The notes under the pieces: generated by a model
Databases searched by the model: none
Told to the model about the DNA's origin: nothing
What the model saw: the letters and a program-made list of their open reading frames with translations, nothing else
Shown: positions 48,143 to 56,872 of the stretch, in pieces
How the letters are laid out: the number at the start of each line of letters is the position of its first letter
How positions within the stretch are numbered: the first letter of the stretch is position 1
Position numbers and translations under genes: made by a program
DNA from: Symsagittifera roscoffensis
Taxonomy: Eukaryota > Xenacoelomorpha > Acoela > Convolutidae
Direction: 5' to 3'
Assembly: GCF_963678635.1 (NCBI RefSeq)
Contig: NC_087063.1
Span: 39,694,759-39,758,758 of the forward strand
DNA length: 64,000 bases

Positions 48143-49513
48143 GCTGCTCGTATCAGGGCGAAGTCCTGAATGTTCCGAATGCTTTTTAAGGTCTATAGAG
48201 CAGTAATTACATGAGAAAATTAAATATAAAAAAATAATGAATTTTTCATTTTATTTGAGATTTTTTTGTGAAAACCATCCCCCCACATGCCATATAAAGT
48301 ACAACGTGATACATTTTGCTCCTATATACAAACCAGTTATGGCGAAGAAGTTCCTGTCAACAAATTGGCTAAAATAGCAATTTTTAAATCCCCATAACTT
48401 TACGAAAAAAAAATCACAAGTGAAATATTTTTTTTCAAATTTAAGCTCAAGACAACAATACCTGTCGAATGATATAAAAACCTTCGTTCAAAAATGGCCA
48501 GTTAAATAGTCGAAATTTGTCTAAGAAAAACCCACCCCGAGCACAAATACTCCGTTACTTTCTATACAAAAGCCGGAACAATAAATGCAAAAGAAAATGA
48601 TGCTCGATTTTCCCACATAACTGATAGAAAGAACAAAGTAACGAATACAATGAAACCAAATAGTGAAATCTACTTGGAACATTTTCTGAACCGGTTTGTG
48701 GAGCTGCCCACGCGTTAAAAGCATGAAATATGTCGCGCATTAGGATAAATTAGTAGTTTCTAATTACAAGTGAAAAGCTTTTTAGATTTGAGCTTAGGGC
48801 GTTACAATATTTTACATATCATTGCCTCAATTCAAATTTTATTTTAAAATAACGAATCTTCTGTTGCAACCACTGCACACAATTAGCAGCGATGATTTGT
48901 TCGAACTGTTTAAGCTTCAGTTACAGTAGCAAACTCTTTTCGTATTGAACAATCAGATTTTATTTTCTCTCCTCTTTTGCTTTTTGTTCCGACTTTCGAT
49001 ATGAAAGTGACGGAATATTTGTGCTCGGGGTGGGTTTTTTTTTCTTCAGACAAATTTCGACTTCTTAACTAGCCATTTTTGACAGAATTTTTTTATCATT
49101 CAAAAGGTATTGTTGTGCTGAGCTCAAAATTGAAAAGATATTTCACCTGTGATCATTTGTCGTAAAGTAATGAGGGTTTAAAGATCGCCATTTTGGTCAA
49201 TTTGGGACAATTAACGCGCGATATATTTCGCGCTAGTAACGCGTAAGCGGAGAGTCAATCCGTCTTAGAAATCGTTCCAAATTGGTTGAAAGACGCTAAT
49301 TTGCCATAATTGTTTTGTTACAATGAGCAAAATCTATTCTTTTAAACTTTATATGGCGTGTGGGGTGATGATTTCATGAAAACTTTTTTTAAATTTTAGA
49401 AAAAAAAAATTTATTTTTTTTTAAAATTATTTTTAATTTTTTAATGTTACTACTGCTCGATAAACCTGAAAAGGTAGTCGGAACATTCAGGGCTTTGCCC
49501 TGATACGAGCAGT
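48143..49513. mobile_element. Long-TIR, foldback-type DNA transposon
   Basis: Left arm 48143-48590 and right arm 48985-49513 are imperfect inverted copies of each other. The tips are CTGCTCGTATCAGGGC on the left and GCCCTGATACGAGCAG on the right. Inside, CCACATGCCATATAAAG on the left pairs with CTTTATATGGCGTGTGG on the right, and ACCCACCCCGAGCACAAATA pairs with TATTTGTGCTCGGGGTGGGT. The 395-base middle has no ORF, so the copy is non-autonomous. No clear target duplication was found. Related tips or arms lie at 18.3-20.1, 42.5-42.9 and 46.5 kb. Superfamily not recognised. Confidence 0.85.
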
Positions 49514-49682
49514 CTTGTTCTACTCTCGGACCATTTTTTTTGTAAACTGGCCTACAATTCTACCAACGACTTCGTTTGCACTCAAACGAACATAAATTAA
49601 GGAAAACTATTTTTTAATCGTACCGTAAAAACTAATATTTTATAAAAACTAAATTTCTTTTTTTTGTTCAATAAACATTTGA

Positions 49683-51575
49683 TCAGGGTGTTAAGTTCAG
49701 CTTCAAATCTTCAGGCAGCAAAACGCCATCTGAAAAGATGGCGAATTCGCTACGACTTGAATCATCACGATAATTTCTCCTTTTTGGTCGCGAAAAGTTT
49801 GGATCGTTCAAATTTTCGGAGGCTACTGGAAACTGGCTGACATTTTTAGAGGCTCTTTGCATCGTTGGTTGATCGTAACTTTCAACAAGAAATGGATCTA
49901 ATATTTGAATTTCTCGTAGGTTTTGTATTCCTTCAAGTTTTTTACTTCCAATGGCTCGTGGAATTCTATTAGAGCCGTCAGTTTCTCCCCCAAAAGTAAT
50001 TGTCCGGTTTCTCGGCTTTAACTCCTCCGCCGTTAGTTCGTTTGAAGTTTTCGTTTCATACTTAGCTCCTAGTCGCATAATCTTCGCCCGTTTTGACCTT
50101 TCTTCCACAATTTTCATTCGGACAAAACTCTCATAAATTGACTGCTGCTCGAGTGATGTTAAACCATGGGCAACTTCTAAACCGGGAACCGGCGAATGTT
50201 TTCGTCTTTCGGGCAAGCCGAAGTCTATTACATCATCAGAGTTGTCAACGTACTCACGCTCAAATACTGCTGCTTCTACCTTTTGATTTGCTGTTTCAAT
50301 TGTCCGTTTTGGCATTTCGTTGACGATGTCGGCTTGTCGAAAAAGAACTTTGCGAGCTCGGTTAGTTTGAAAAATCCAGTCGTAATATTTCTGTTCATTA
50401 TCATCATCTTTCGTAGTTTTAAATTTTCGACTTCTCTGAGACAAAAACTCAGGAGCTGGTTTCAAATTGTTCTTGACCTCGTCGAGGTTATGTGTCAAAA
50501 TGTGCGCTGTTTCGATTCTCGGAAGAGTTTCTTGTGAATTCACTTCTTGGAATGACTTCAACGATGGTTTCTTTGCGTGCTTCACTGCATCTTGCCATTT
50601 TTCAAAATCGTTAGCACTCCCCTCCTAAAACCAAATGGTTTCTAAAAACTCATTTTGAAAATGATTTAACTAAAAACTCGCCAGTGTTCTGCATTTCTCC
50701 GAAAATTCTTACAAGAATTATCAATTTTCATTTTATATGTCTTACGCAAGAAAAAAGCGCAAGGTTTTGAAAAAAACTTGGAGAATCTTAAAAGAAAATT
50801 ATTATTGTGTGATCGGACAACCATCCCCCCGCTCCCCCTCCCTCATATATTCGACACCTCACCACCCAAAGTTTTGAATTATTGTACGGCATCTATGTTT
50901 AGCTGCCCGTCCCAATGATTTTCTTATTTGCCTTCGAATTTCCAAACCTGTTCATAATTATTAATACGGCTAATTTCTAAAGGAAAAGATTCTGAGAACT
51001 TTTCCCTGCGTCTTCTGAACTTGAATAAATGCTGAGCCTGATGTGCATTTGATATAGCAGGTACAAGAATGTGGCTACACAACAGGAGGAAATGATGGCT
51101 GGAACTTACAAAACCACTAGTTGCATTTAAAAAGTTTCCAAAAATGTCAAAAGAAAAAGAAGAGCTTTTTTCCCAGCTTCTTTCTGAATATTATTGAAAT
51201 GTGAACCTGATGCGCGTTAGGTCTCAACTCATACGATACAATATCTGATTCGAGCTTCACTTGTTGTTCTGCCAGTTGTCGACTACTCTGGTCAATCTGC
51301 CTGGCGAAGTCCTTCTTCCTAGCCACATTCTGCTTCCACTTTTCGAATGAATCGAGAACAGTGTTGTCAACTACACTTCCTTGTCGCCATTGATTCCCGT
51401 CAGTTATAACTTGTTCTTTGACCTCACCATCCAGATGACTCTGGGTGAACACTGAGGGCCATTTGGGTCTTCGAGGTATGCGAGGTGCTACTAGTTGATT
51501 GTCTTTATCTCGGTTGTGAGCATGAAGGTTATTCGGTTCTTCAGAGGAGTGTGACTTTAACAGCCATTCCTCCAC
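49683..51575 (-). CDS. Two 3'-terminal exons of an unrecognised host gene
   Basis: Exon A (51575-51207, 123 codons) starts after an acceptor ATTAG and ends at donor CAG|GTTCAC. Exon B (50624-49683) follows acceptor TTTTAG|GAG and ends at the stop. The 582-base intron is phase 0, so the exons join in frame to about 436 residues, with more upstream exons outside or right of the window's readable part. The product is hydrophilic and highly charged, with no signal peptide or membrane span. A tryptophan motif recurs: VEEWLLKSH, SFEKWKQNVARKKDF, DFEKWQDAVKHAKK and YYDWIFQTNRARK, spaced 40-80 residues apart. That suggests a repeated helical motif, perhaps cytoskeletal or scaffold-like; the family was not recognised. 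Intact frame and consistent phases make a real gene likely. Confidence 0.75.
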
Positions 51576-51685
51576 CTAATGAAACGAGAATTTTTAATTG
51601 AAAAGGGTGACATAATTATGCTCAAAAGGACTGGTGTAAGGTTAAAACTTTAAGAAATCAACAGAACAGCATTTAATTTTATTTT

Positions 51686-51885
51686 CATTACGAGGCCAAA
51701 CTGTGCATTTTGTGCATTAAGCGGATTCCGCAACAAGGACGCTCCCTTTGTTCTTTTTTTGTTCTTTACTTTCCTTTGATCGTTCCGACAAAATTTTAAC
51801 ATGTTTAAAGACTTGTCTCTGGAATCCAGGAACATACAGACACAAAATTGTGCTCCTATCCAGTGCACAGTTTGGCCTCGTAATG
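51686..51885. mobile_element. 200-bp foldback element with perfect 22-bp inverted ends
   Basis: CATTACGAGGCCAAACTGTG with CA after it (51686-51707) is exactly complementary to the end at 51864-51885. The body is unique and non-coding; an antisense frame across it is an accident of the arms. It lies upstream of exon A of the host gene, hence probably in an intron. No clear target duplication was seen. It may be a MITE, or simply an inverted repeat that forms a hairpin. Confidence 0.75.
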
Positions 51886-52249
51886 TTGATACAAAAAAAC
51901 TGGTTGGTTAATTAAGTGCAGTAATTGTACCAAAAACAGCTACTAACCTAAATAGAAGTTTAACGTAAGCAGTATCATATAACTTTTTAATGTTTTTGTT
52001 GAATTTTTTTTTAATTTTAAAAAATCCAAAATTTTTGTTGTGTCACTAGACTCGCTTTTTAATAAAAACTGCAATAATCAAAACAACAACAATAACTTAC
52101 AACATAATACTGTTAAAAGGCACCAAAACAACAGAGAATCATTTAGAAACAATTGTCGAAGAGTGCGAAGGTGGACGAAGAAATCTTTTGAAGTCTATGA
52201 ACACTGAAACTTACAGTCAAGTGACTCTATAATAGCATTTCAATGATTT

Positions 52250-52905
52250 TAAGTTTTATCAGTGGTGTCAGGCAAGGCTCAATCTTGGCACCTTTGTTTT
52301 TAATCTGAACCCTCAAAGGAGAAAATCTTGGAATTGCACTAGACGATATTGGTTGTTGCGGATCTGGATTTTGAAGATGATTTCTGTCTGCTCGACGGTA
52401 AACCGGAAGACGCACAAAAGCTCGTTTAGCGAGTGGCCGAAAACTCAGGGTACGTTGGACTCGAATTAAACGTTGGTAGGACTAAATTCTGCTCTCACAG
52501 TATTGTCCAGAAATTTACTGTCAACAACCAAGAAAAGAAAAAGTAGAAGACATTACGTATTTGGATAGTAAAATCCAACTGAGAGGCGATATTAAAAGAG
52601 GTCAAAACCTGGATAGGAAAAATAGCCAGAAATTTTAAAAGCTGAAGCAGATTTGGAATCATTAAAGCCTGCGTCAGAAGCGTTCTGCTTTATGGAGCCG
52701 AAACTTGGCCCTTAAAAAATCTGATATCAAACGAACCGATGCCTTCAAAAGCAGGTGCTCACAAAAGATTCTCCACAACGGAAGCAACCTATTTACATCA
52801 GACTTAAGTCCAAAAGCAAAACTGGACAAATGTACAGTTTTTACTGAACAACTCTAAAGGCTGAAGTGGATCGGTCATGCTCTTGGACCCCTGTAAACTG
52901 GGACC
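52250..52905 (+). mobile_element. Fragment of a non-LTR retrotransposon (RTE/Proto2-like LINE)
   Basis: Successive RT motifs in shifting frames on the plus strand: ISGVRQGSILAPLFLI (block with RQG), ENLGIALDDIG, FEDDFCLLDGKPEDAQKLV (the (F/Y)ADD box, with A changed to E), VAENSGYVGLELNVGRTKFC, ITYLDSKIQLRGDIKR, SVLLYGAETWPLK and LRLKWIGHAL. The closing LLYGxExW and RxxWIGHxL phrases are characteristic of this kind of LINE. The 5' part with the endonuclease is missing, and the fragment carries several stops and frameshifts, so it is a typical 5'-truncated dead copy. Confidence 0.85.
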
Positions 52906-53624
52906 ACTGGGATTAATCACTGTAAATTGGGGGGAAATGTTTGGCCTCAAAGCTATTGGACAACTCAAAGCATTGAATATCATCAGTGAAGATGATGACT
53001 ATGCCCAGATTAATAAAAATAATTTGGAAAAAATCACGCATTGCATTTATAAGTATCCAGAAAGTAATCTGCTCTCGTCTCCTAGATATTAATTTTTTTT
53101 GGAACTGCGATAAAATCGAGTCAAATTCTGAAAAAAAAAACTCAGATGATGCGGGTCGAAATAGAAAGAGGTGAAATTAAAAAAATCCAACGTGAGAAAA
53201 TTTGTCTAGCTCAAAATCACAAACAAATTGAACCGCAAACGAAATCACAAGTTTTATTTCAGTGAAGTTTAAGAAACCAGTGCAAAAACTGTGAACGTTC
53301 ACAATTGTGTAATTAGTTTTGTTTCAATATAACAGTAATTGCATCAAAATGGTGAAATACTTTTTCCGGATGGGGTATTTTGACTCTCTGAAAAAAATGA
53401 AGATGATATACTGAAGAAACGATTCGGCAGGTGTTAAAACCAGCTCTGGTTTCAAATTTGAGGTTCTAATGTCAATTTATTGAAATGTACATATCAAGTT
53501 ATGGTTATAATATTGTATGAATTTACAGACTATATCAAATTACTTTCGGAGGTTACGATTATAATAAATAAACATCTATTTGAAAACATCTAGTCCAACT
53601 ATTAACTTGAAAACAAACATTCAA
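52906..53624. other. Gap upstream of the small-ORF cluster
   Basis: Frames at 52877-53092 and 52986-53174 overlap one another and have no recognised content. From 53200 to 53624 the sequence is AT-rich and non-coding. It must hold whatever promoter drives the small-ORF cluster, but no clear TATA box stands out among the A/T runs. Confidence 0.4.
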
Positions 53625-53900
53625 ATGTTGGTAGGAATTTTGGATCGAGACATTCGTTTATTAATTCAACTCCCAGGTTATGCAAACAAACTACCAGCAT
53701 TAATAGCATCAGCAAGATTACCAAAAACCAAACCAAATGATTGCATTCACCTTATGATAATAACTTATCCTGAGGAAACTGTTCAAGAAATTGAAATTGA
53801 CTCTTCAAACAAAACATATGATTATATTTGTTCTTTACTGGAAGGAAATAGCTCAGCAGTCGTCATTACCGATTTCGAAGGAATTCACTTCTGTGTATAA
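53625..53900 (+). CDS. Small-ORF cluster, ORF 1 (91 aa, family A)
   Basis: First of at least ten same-strand ORFs. ATG 53625 is preferred to upstream non-ATG codons because the length then matches its relatives. The protein alternates hydrophobic strands with short polar loops (LLIQLPGYANKL; CIHLMIITYPEETVQ) and ends in SSNKTYDYICSLLEGNSSAV and VITDFEGIHFCV. The last part parallels ORF 2 (TNPRYKDILHILKYKNSAII...EEIIFCE), so these two are likely paralogues. No signal peptide, metal site or known family was seen. The gap to the next ORF is 65 bases. Confidence 0.55.
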   Translation: MLVGILDRDIRLLIQLPGYANKLPALIASARLPKTKPNDCIHLMIITYPEETVQEIEIDSSNKTYDYICSLLEGNSSAVVITDFEGIHFCV

Positions 53901-53965
53901 TTATTAAACCAGAAACAACAAAATTGAATGGATACTTTCCAAATATAAAATTTGGAGAAAAATAA

Positions 53966-54250
53966 ATGTTCCTTGACACACTAAATCAAAATTTCTGCTT
54001 AATCTTATCTTGTCCTCATTTCCCAAAGAAATTCTATTCCCGGGTCACAACAGCAATTTTACCATCCGTAGCAATTGATAACAATTTACACTTAATTATC
54101 AACGACTTTCACCATAATCAAAATTACGATATTATCGTGAAGGAAACCAATCCTAGATACAAAGATATTCTTCACATCTTAAAGTATAAAAACTCAGCCA
54201 TAATCGAAACTGCTTGTGAAGAAATTATTTTTTGTGAGAAAAATAATTAA
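53966..54250 (+). CDS. Small-ORF cluster, ORF 2 (94 aa, family A)
   Basis: The ATG is preceded by an A-rich context (GAAAAATAA). The sequence is beta-rich in appearance (NFCLILSCPHFPKKF; NLHLIINDFHHNQ) and ends TNPRYKDILHILKYKNSAII, ETACEEIIFCEKNN. It aligns with ORF 1 over most of its length, including the motif [ST]NxxYxxIxxxL followed by NSA[VI][IV] and a terminal FC. Function unknown. A ten-base gap separates it from the next ATG, so the run is far more compact than ordinary animal genes. Confidence 0.55.
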   Translation: MFLDTLNQNFCLILSCPHFPKKFYSRVTTAILPSVAIDNNLHLIINDFHHNQNYDIIVKETNPRYKDILHILKYKNSAIIETACEEIIFCEKNN

Positions 54251-54260
54251 ATATAAACCC

Positions 54261-54476
54261 ATGTTATTTAAACACAACAATCGTCACGTACTCCTTTACC
54301 AAATAGAAAAATCCTTCGACGCCTGTAACGGTTCATATTGTCCAAAACTTATCTTATATTTCGATTATTGTAACACGTGGGAAGACGGAACAATTGAAGT
54401 CTTTCACAACTCGCCATATTGGAATTTTTTTCTAGTTTTGTCGAATACTTGCTTAAGTCATCTGCCAAAGACATAA
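54261..54476 (+). CDS. Small-ORF cluster, ORF 3 (71 aa, family A)
   Basis: Start at ATG 54261, the first after the stop of ORF 2; a longer reading from a non-ATG start would overlap ORF 2. The core is NRHVLLYQIEKSFDACNGSY, then ILYFDYCNTWEDGTIEVFHN and SPYWNFFLVLSN. ORFs 5 and 6 share the plan: a strand ending in K/R-[TS]-F, a middle strand with F-[DE] or Y-x-E and a short acidic turn, and [SN]xYWxF/HxLxLxN at the end. The three are plainly paralogues despite low identity. No known domain recognised. Confidence 0.6.
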   Translation: MLFKHNNRHVLLYQIEKSFDACNGSYCPKLILYFDYCNTWEDGTIEVFHNSPYWNFFLVLSNTCLSHLPKT

Positions 54477-54491
54477 GCGATTTCCATTCAA

Positions 54492-54731
54492 ATGATCTCA
54501 CTAACCTCTCGTAATCTATTTATCCGGTTACCAAACCTACGTTACTCACTTATTGGAGTAGAGAAACACTCTGAAAACTTTTATCTTTTACATGTGAGTA
54601 AGGTTAACTCCAGTATATTAACTACAATCACAGTTCCAGGAAATCACCCTAATTTCCTTGAACTAAGTCATTTTCTTGCTTTTGACACAAATGCAGAATT
54701 TTTTCTAAATCCACCTATTTTCTCTAATTAG
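54492..54731 (+). CDS. Small-ORF cluster, ORF 4 (79 aa, family A, divergent)
   Basis: Starts MISLTSRNLFIRLPNLRYSL and ends HPNFLELSHFLAFDTNAEFF, LNPPIFSN. Length, position and the alternation of hydrophobic strands match its neighbours, but the YW motif is replaced by NHPNFLELSHFL. It is 15 bases after ORF 3 and 5 bases before ORF 5. It may be a diverged member of the same family; this is inferred mainly from position and length. Confidence 0.5.
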   Translation: MISLTSRNLFIRLPNLRYSLIGVEKHSENFYLLHVSKVNSSILTTITVPGNHPNFLELSHFLAFDTNAEFFLNPPIFSN

Positions 54732-54736
54732 AAACA

Positions 54737-54973
54737 ATGATGTTTAATATCAACGACCAACCAGTTTCAGTTATTCATATAAAGAAAACATTTGAATTAC
54801 AACCACATTTACAAGTTTACATGATAGTTAATGTTCGATACATCGAAACAGGTACTTTTGAGGAACTTAGTATTTACCCCACTTCCCGATATTGGCCATT
54901 CTTTCTTTTTGTATCTGATCACCCAGAGTCTTGTCCTACCAATATTGAATGTGAACATTGTACATTAGACTAG
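54737..54973 (+). CDS. Small-ORF cluster, ORF 5 (78 aa, family A)
   Basis: Begins MMFNINDQPVSVIHIKKTFE, with LQVYMIVNVRYIETGTFEEL in the middle and YPTSRYWPFFLFVSD before a short Cys/Glu-rich tail (CPTNIECEHCTLD). The match to ORFs 3 and 6 at KTF, at the acidic turn and at SRYWPFFL is clear. Its stop codon is one base before the ATG of ORF 6, leaving no room for a conventional promoter or polyadenylation site between them. The product may be made by re-initiation, by leaky scanning or from separately spliced messages. Confidence 0.6.
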   Translation: MMFNINDQPVSVIHIKKTFELQPHLQVYMIVNVRYIETGTFEELSIYPTSRYWPFFLFVSDHPESCPTNIECEHCTLD

Positions 54974-54974
54974 A

Positions 54975-55208
54975 ATGATAATTTTTTACGAAGGAACCTT
55001 TGTCCAAATTAAAGGTTTCCAACGCTCCTTCATTCTAGCAGAAAATTTCAAAATAATCCCAATTTTTATAATTCATTTCGAAACGCTTTATAATGGCGAA
55101 CTACACAGCACCATTATTAAACCAAGCAATAAATACTGGCATTTAATACTATGTCTTGCAAATAGCTTAACATTTCCCATTCCCTGCGATCTAGACCAGA
55201 TTGAATGA
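54975..55208 (+). CDS. Small-ORF cluster, ORF 6 (77 aa, family A)
   Basis: MIIFYEGTFVQIKGFQRSFI, then IPIFIIHFETLYNGELHSTI and IKPSNKYWHLILCLAN. Third clear member of the YW-motif group with ORFs 3 and 5. The ATG directly follows ACTAG, so the end of ORF 5 doubles as a possible AG splice acceptor. Nine bases separate it from the RING-like ORF 7. Confidence 0.6.
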   Translation: MIIFYEGTFVQIKGFQRSFILAENFKIIPIFIIHFETLYNGELHSTIIKPSNKYWHLILCLANSLTFPIPCDLDQIE

Positions 55209-55217
55209 GCAGCGAGA

Positions 55218-55586
55218 ATGACAACTGAATGTCCTATATGTTTGGAAATTTGCGATCAAATGAAAAAATTACACAAAAATTTACCTCCACAACCACCACA
55301 TTTAGTTTGCGTTAATTGTTATAATAAACTCAAGCTAAGAGCTAGTACACCATTCGCAAAAATTCCTTGCCCCATTTGCAGGCAGATTATTCATGTAATT
55401 AATATGACAGAATACGATGTCTGTAATATCTGCAACCAATTAGTGTTATCCAGAAACAAACGGAAGGGTGAACATATGATAGTTAAGCACCCATATATTA
55501 CTGTGTGCAATAACTGCATTGAGAAATGCAAAAACATCTGCCCTATCTGTTTTTCCAAAATTGCCTTTGATGAGTTTTGGGCATAA
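55218..55586 (+). CDS. Small-ORF cluster, ORF 7: double RING-like zinc protein (122 aa)
   Basis: Two consecutive zinc-finger-like halves. Half 1: CPICLEIC, then HLVCVNC and IPCPICRQII (residues about 5-57). Half 2: CNICNQL, then HMIVKHPYITVCNNC and KCKNICPIC (about 66-117). CPIC...HxxCxxC...CPIC is the ordering of RING or RING-variant domains, which usually recruit E2 enzymes for ubiquitin transfer, although the third ligand of a classic C3HC4 is not obvious. A viral or element-encoded E3-like protein is one reading. Same layout as ORF 10, so it is a paralogue. No membrane segment. Confidence 0.65.
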   Translation: MTTECPICLEICDQMKKLHKNLPPQPPHLVCVNCYNKLKLRASTPFAKIPCPICRQIIHVINMTEYDVCNICNQLVLSRNKRKGEHMIVKHPYITVCNNCIEKCKNICPICFSKIAFDEFWA

Positions 55587-55600
55587 TTTACTTTTATACA

Positions 55601-55735
55601 ATGTCAAAGGAATGCCCTGTTTGTCAAGAATTGAAAACAACCCTTCAATTAAGGAAACTTCACAAAAGAAAGAATCCACAACCATTTTATTTTATTTGTG
55701 ATGAATGCTACATGGACTCTCAAATCCAAAACTAA
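55601..55735 (+). pseudogene. Small-ORF cluster, ORF 8: short RING-like relative
   Basis: A 44-residue frame (MSKECPVCQELKTTLQLRKL, HKRKNPQPFYFICDECYMDS...) that matches the first half of the ORF 7 and ORF 10 RING-like halves: CPVC, a basic spacer, then FICDEC. Further cysteine-containing wording (CQICHQDVHVLKF) follows nearby before 55830. It looks like a broken or shortened member of the double-RING family. The stretch 55736-55879 is otherwise non-coding. Confidence 0.5.
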
Positions 55736-55879
55736 CTTAATTTTTGACAAATTCTTATGCCAAATATGCCACCAGGATGTTCACGTATTAAAATTTCGAA
55801 CAAATTAACAAATGTCTGACCTATAAAGGCAATAAAACAAGGAATAAACAATTATGCTGTTTGTTTAGGAAGTCGCAAA

Positions 55880-56155
55880 ATGTTCTGCTTGGTAATGGAC
55901 ATTGATTTTGTCCTTGATTATAATCTCCTCGTCGAAGTTGACGGTTACCAAGCGCGCACAAACCGTATTTATATTCATCCCGATCAACAGCAGTTGGATA
56001 TTTTTTGCCAACGTTATAGTCCTGGCTTCCACGATGAAGAAAAATTTACAGTCAAAAGCAGCAGTAGATTTTTTAATATTATCTTAAATGCATTCAACAA
56101 TGACGAAGATGTCATCGACATAAACTTCCAAACCTCCAATCGAGTTATTTTTTAA
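55880..56155 (+). CDS. Small-ORF cluster, ORF 9 (91 aa, family A)
   Basis: MFCLVMDIDFVLDYNLLVEV ... KFTVKSSSRFFNIILNAFNN and DEDVIDINFQTSNRVIF. It has the length of ORFs 1 and 2 and ends in the same plan, SSSRxFNIILNAF...xxIxF, comparable with SSNKTYDYICSLL...GIHF in ORF 1. It sits between two RING-like ORFs, so the two families are interleaved, which suggests repeated duplication of a two-gene module. Function unknown. Confidence 0.5.
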   Translation: MFCLVMDIDFVLDYNLLVEVDGYQARTNRIYIHPDQQQLDIFCQRYSPGFHDEEKFTVKSSSRFFNIILNAFNNDEDVIDINFQTSNRVIF

Positions 56156-56174
56156 TTTTTCCTTCTTTAAAAGA

Positions 56175-56681
56175 ATGATTCAGATAACTTTACCAGCTTT
56201 TATATGTAAAATTTTTCAAGCTTGTTATTTTTATTTCCAAAGTTTTCTTTATGTTTCTCAACCCATTTTACAGTACTTCCGAAAAACCATTGAACAACCC
56301 ACTCTTGAATGCCCAATTTGCTACTTACCAAAATCCAAATTCAAGAAACAACATCATAACGAGCCACATCATCCACCACACTTCATCTGTATAGACTGTC
56401 ATGACCAAATTGTAGCCCATTTTTCCAAATATGGACAGATTTTATGCCCCATTTGCCAAGTCCCAAATTATACCCAATCACTTTCATATTACTCCCCTTG
56501 TTGTTTATGCGAAAAAATGATTAAAAGCGCAAATTGGGGAAATACCCAAACCCAATGTATGGCAAGCTATCAACATATTACTGATTGCCATCAAGGTATC
56601 ATTATTTGTACAAGATGCCTCCCTAATACGGCACAATGTTGTCCCTTATGCCACATCCCTTGTGATTTTTCCGACCCCTAG
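56175..56681 (+). CDS. Small-ORF cluster, ORF 10: double RING-like protein with hydrophobic N-terminus (168 aa)
   Basis: An N-terminal hydrophobic stretch (residues about 3-32, LPAFICKIFQACYFYFQSFL) could be a membrane anchor or signal, unlike ORF 7. It is followed by CPICYLPKSKF, HHPPHFICIDC, ILCPICQV, then CCLCEKMI, HQGIIICTRC and CCPLCHIPC. The ordering equals ORF 7 finger for finger, including the PPH(F/L)(I/V)C step, so the two are paralogues. RING-like E3 ligase activity at a membrane is a reasonable guess, not shown. It ends the dense part of the cluster. Confidence 0.65.
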   Translation: MIQITLPAFICKIFQACYFYFQSFLYVSQPILQYFRKTIEQPTLECPICYLPKSKFKKQHHNEPHHPPHFICIDCHDQIVAHFSKYGQILCPICQVPNYTQSLSYYSPCCLCEKMIKSANWGNTQTQCMASYQHITDCHQGIIICTRCLPNTAQCCPLCHIPCDFSDP

Positions 56682-56703
56682 AATTAATCCTCAACACTTT
56701 ACG

Positions 56704-56790
56704 ATGTCCATATACGATTCCTCTACCTTCCTACATTTGGTAAGATCTATAGACTTCAGTAATCAGCTCACAATTTATAAACCTTTTTAA
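56704..56790 (+). CDS. Possible 28-codon micro-ORF after ORF 10
   Basis: MSIYDSSTFLHLVRSIDFSN followed by QLTIYKPF and a stop. It lies 22 bases after ORF 10 in the same direction. A strong splice-donor look-alike (TTTG|GTAAGATC) falls inside it near 56739, so this may instead be the edge of an exon that splices onward. Confidence 0.2.
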   Translation: MSIYDSSTFLHLVRSIDFSNQLTIYKPF

Positions 56791-56872
56791 ATAACATTTA
56801 ACACAAAAATCTCTTTTACACATACTATATTATATACTATTTACCCCCCGGTTTTTTCTAGTCCCTTTTACC

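Noticed and set aside
52877-53174. Two overlapping plus-strand ORFs of about 60-70 codons
   Set aside because: They overlap one another in different frames next to a dead LINE, have no start context or relatives, and were left as gap sequence.
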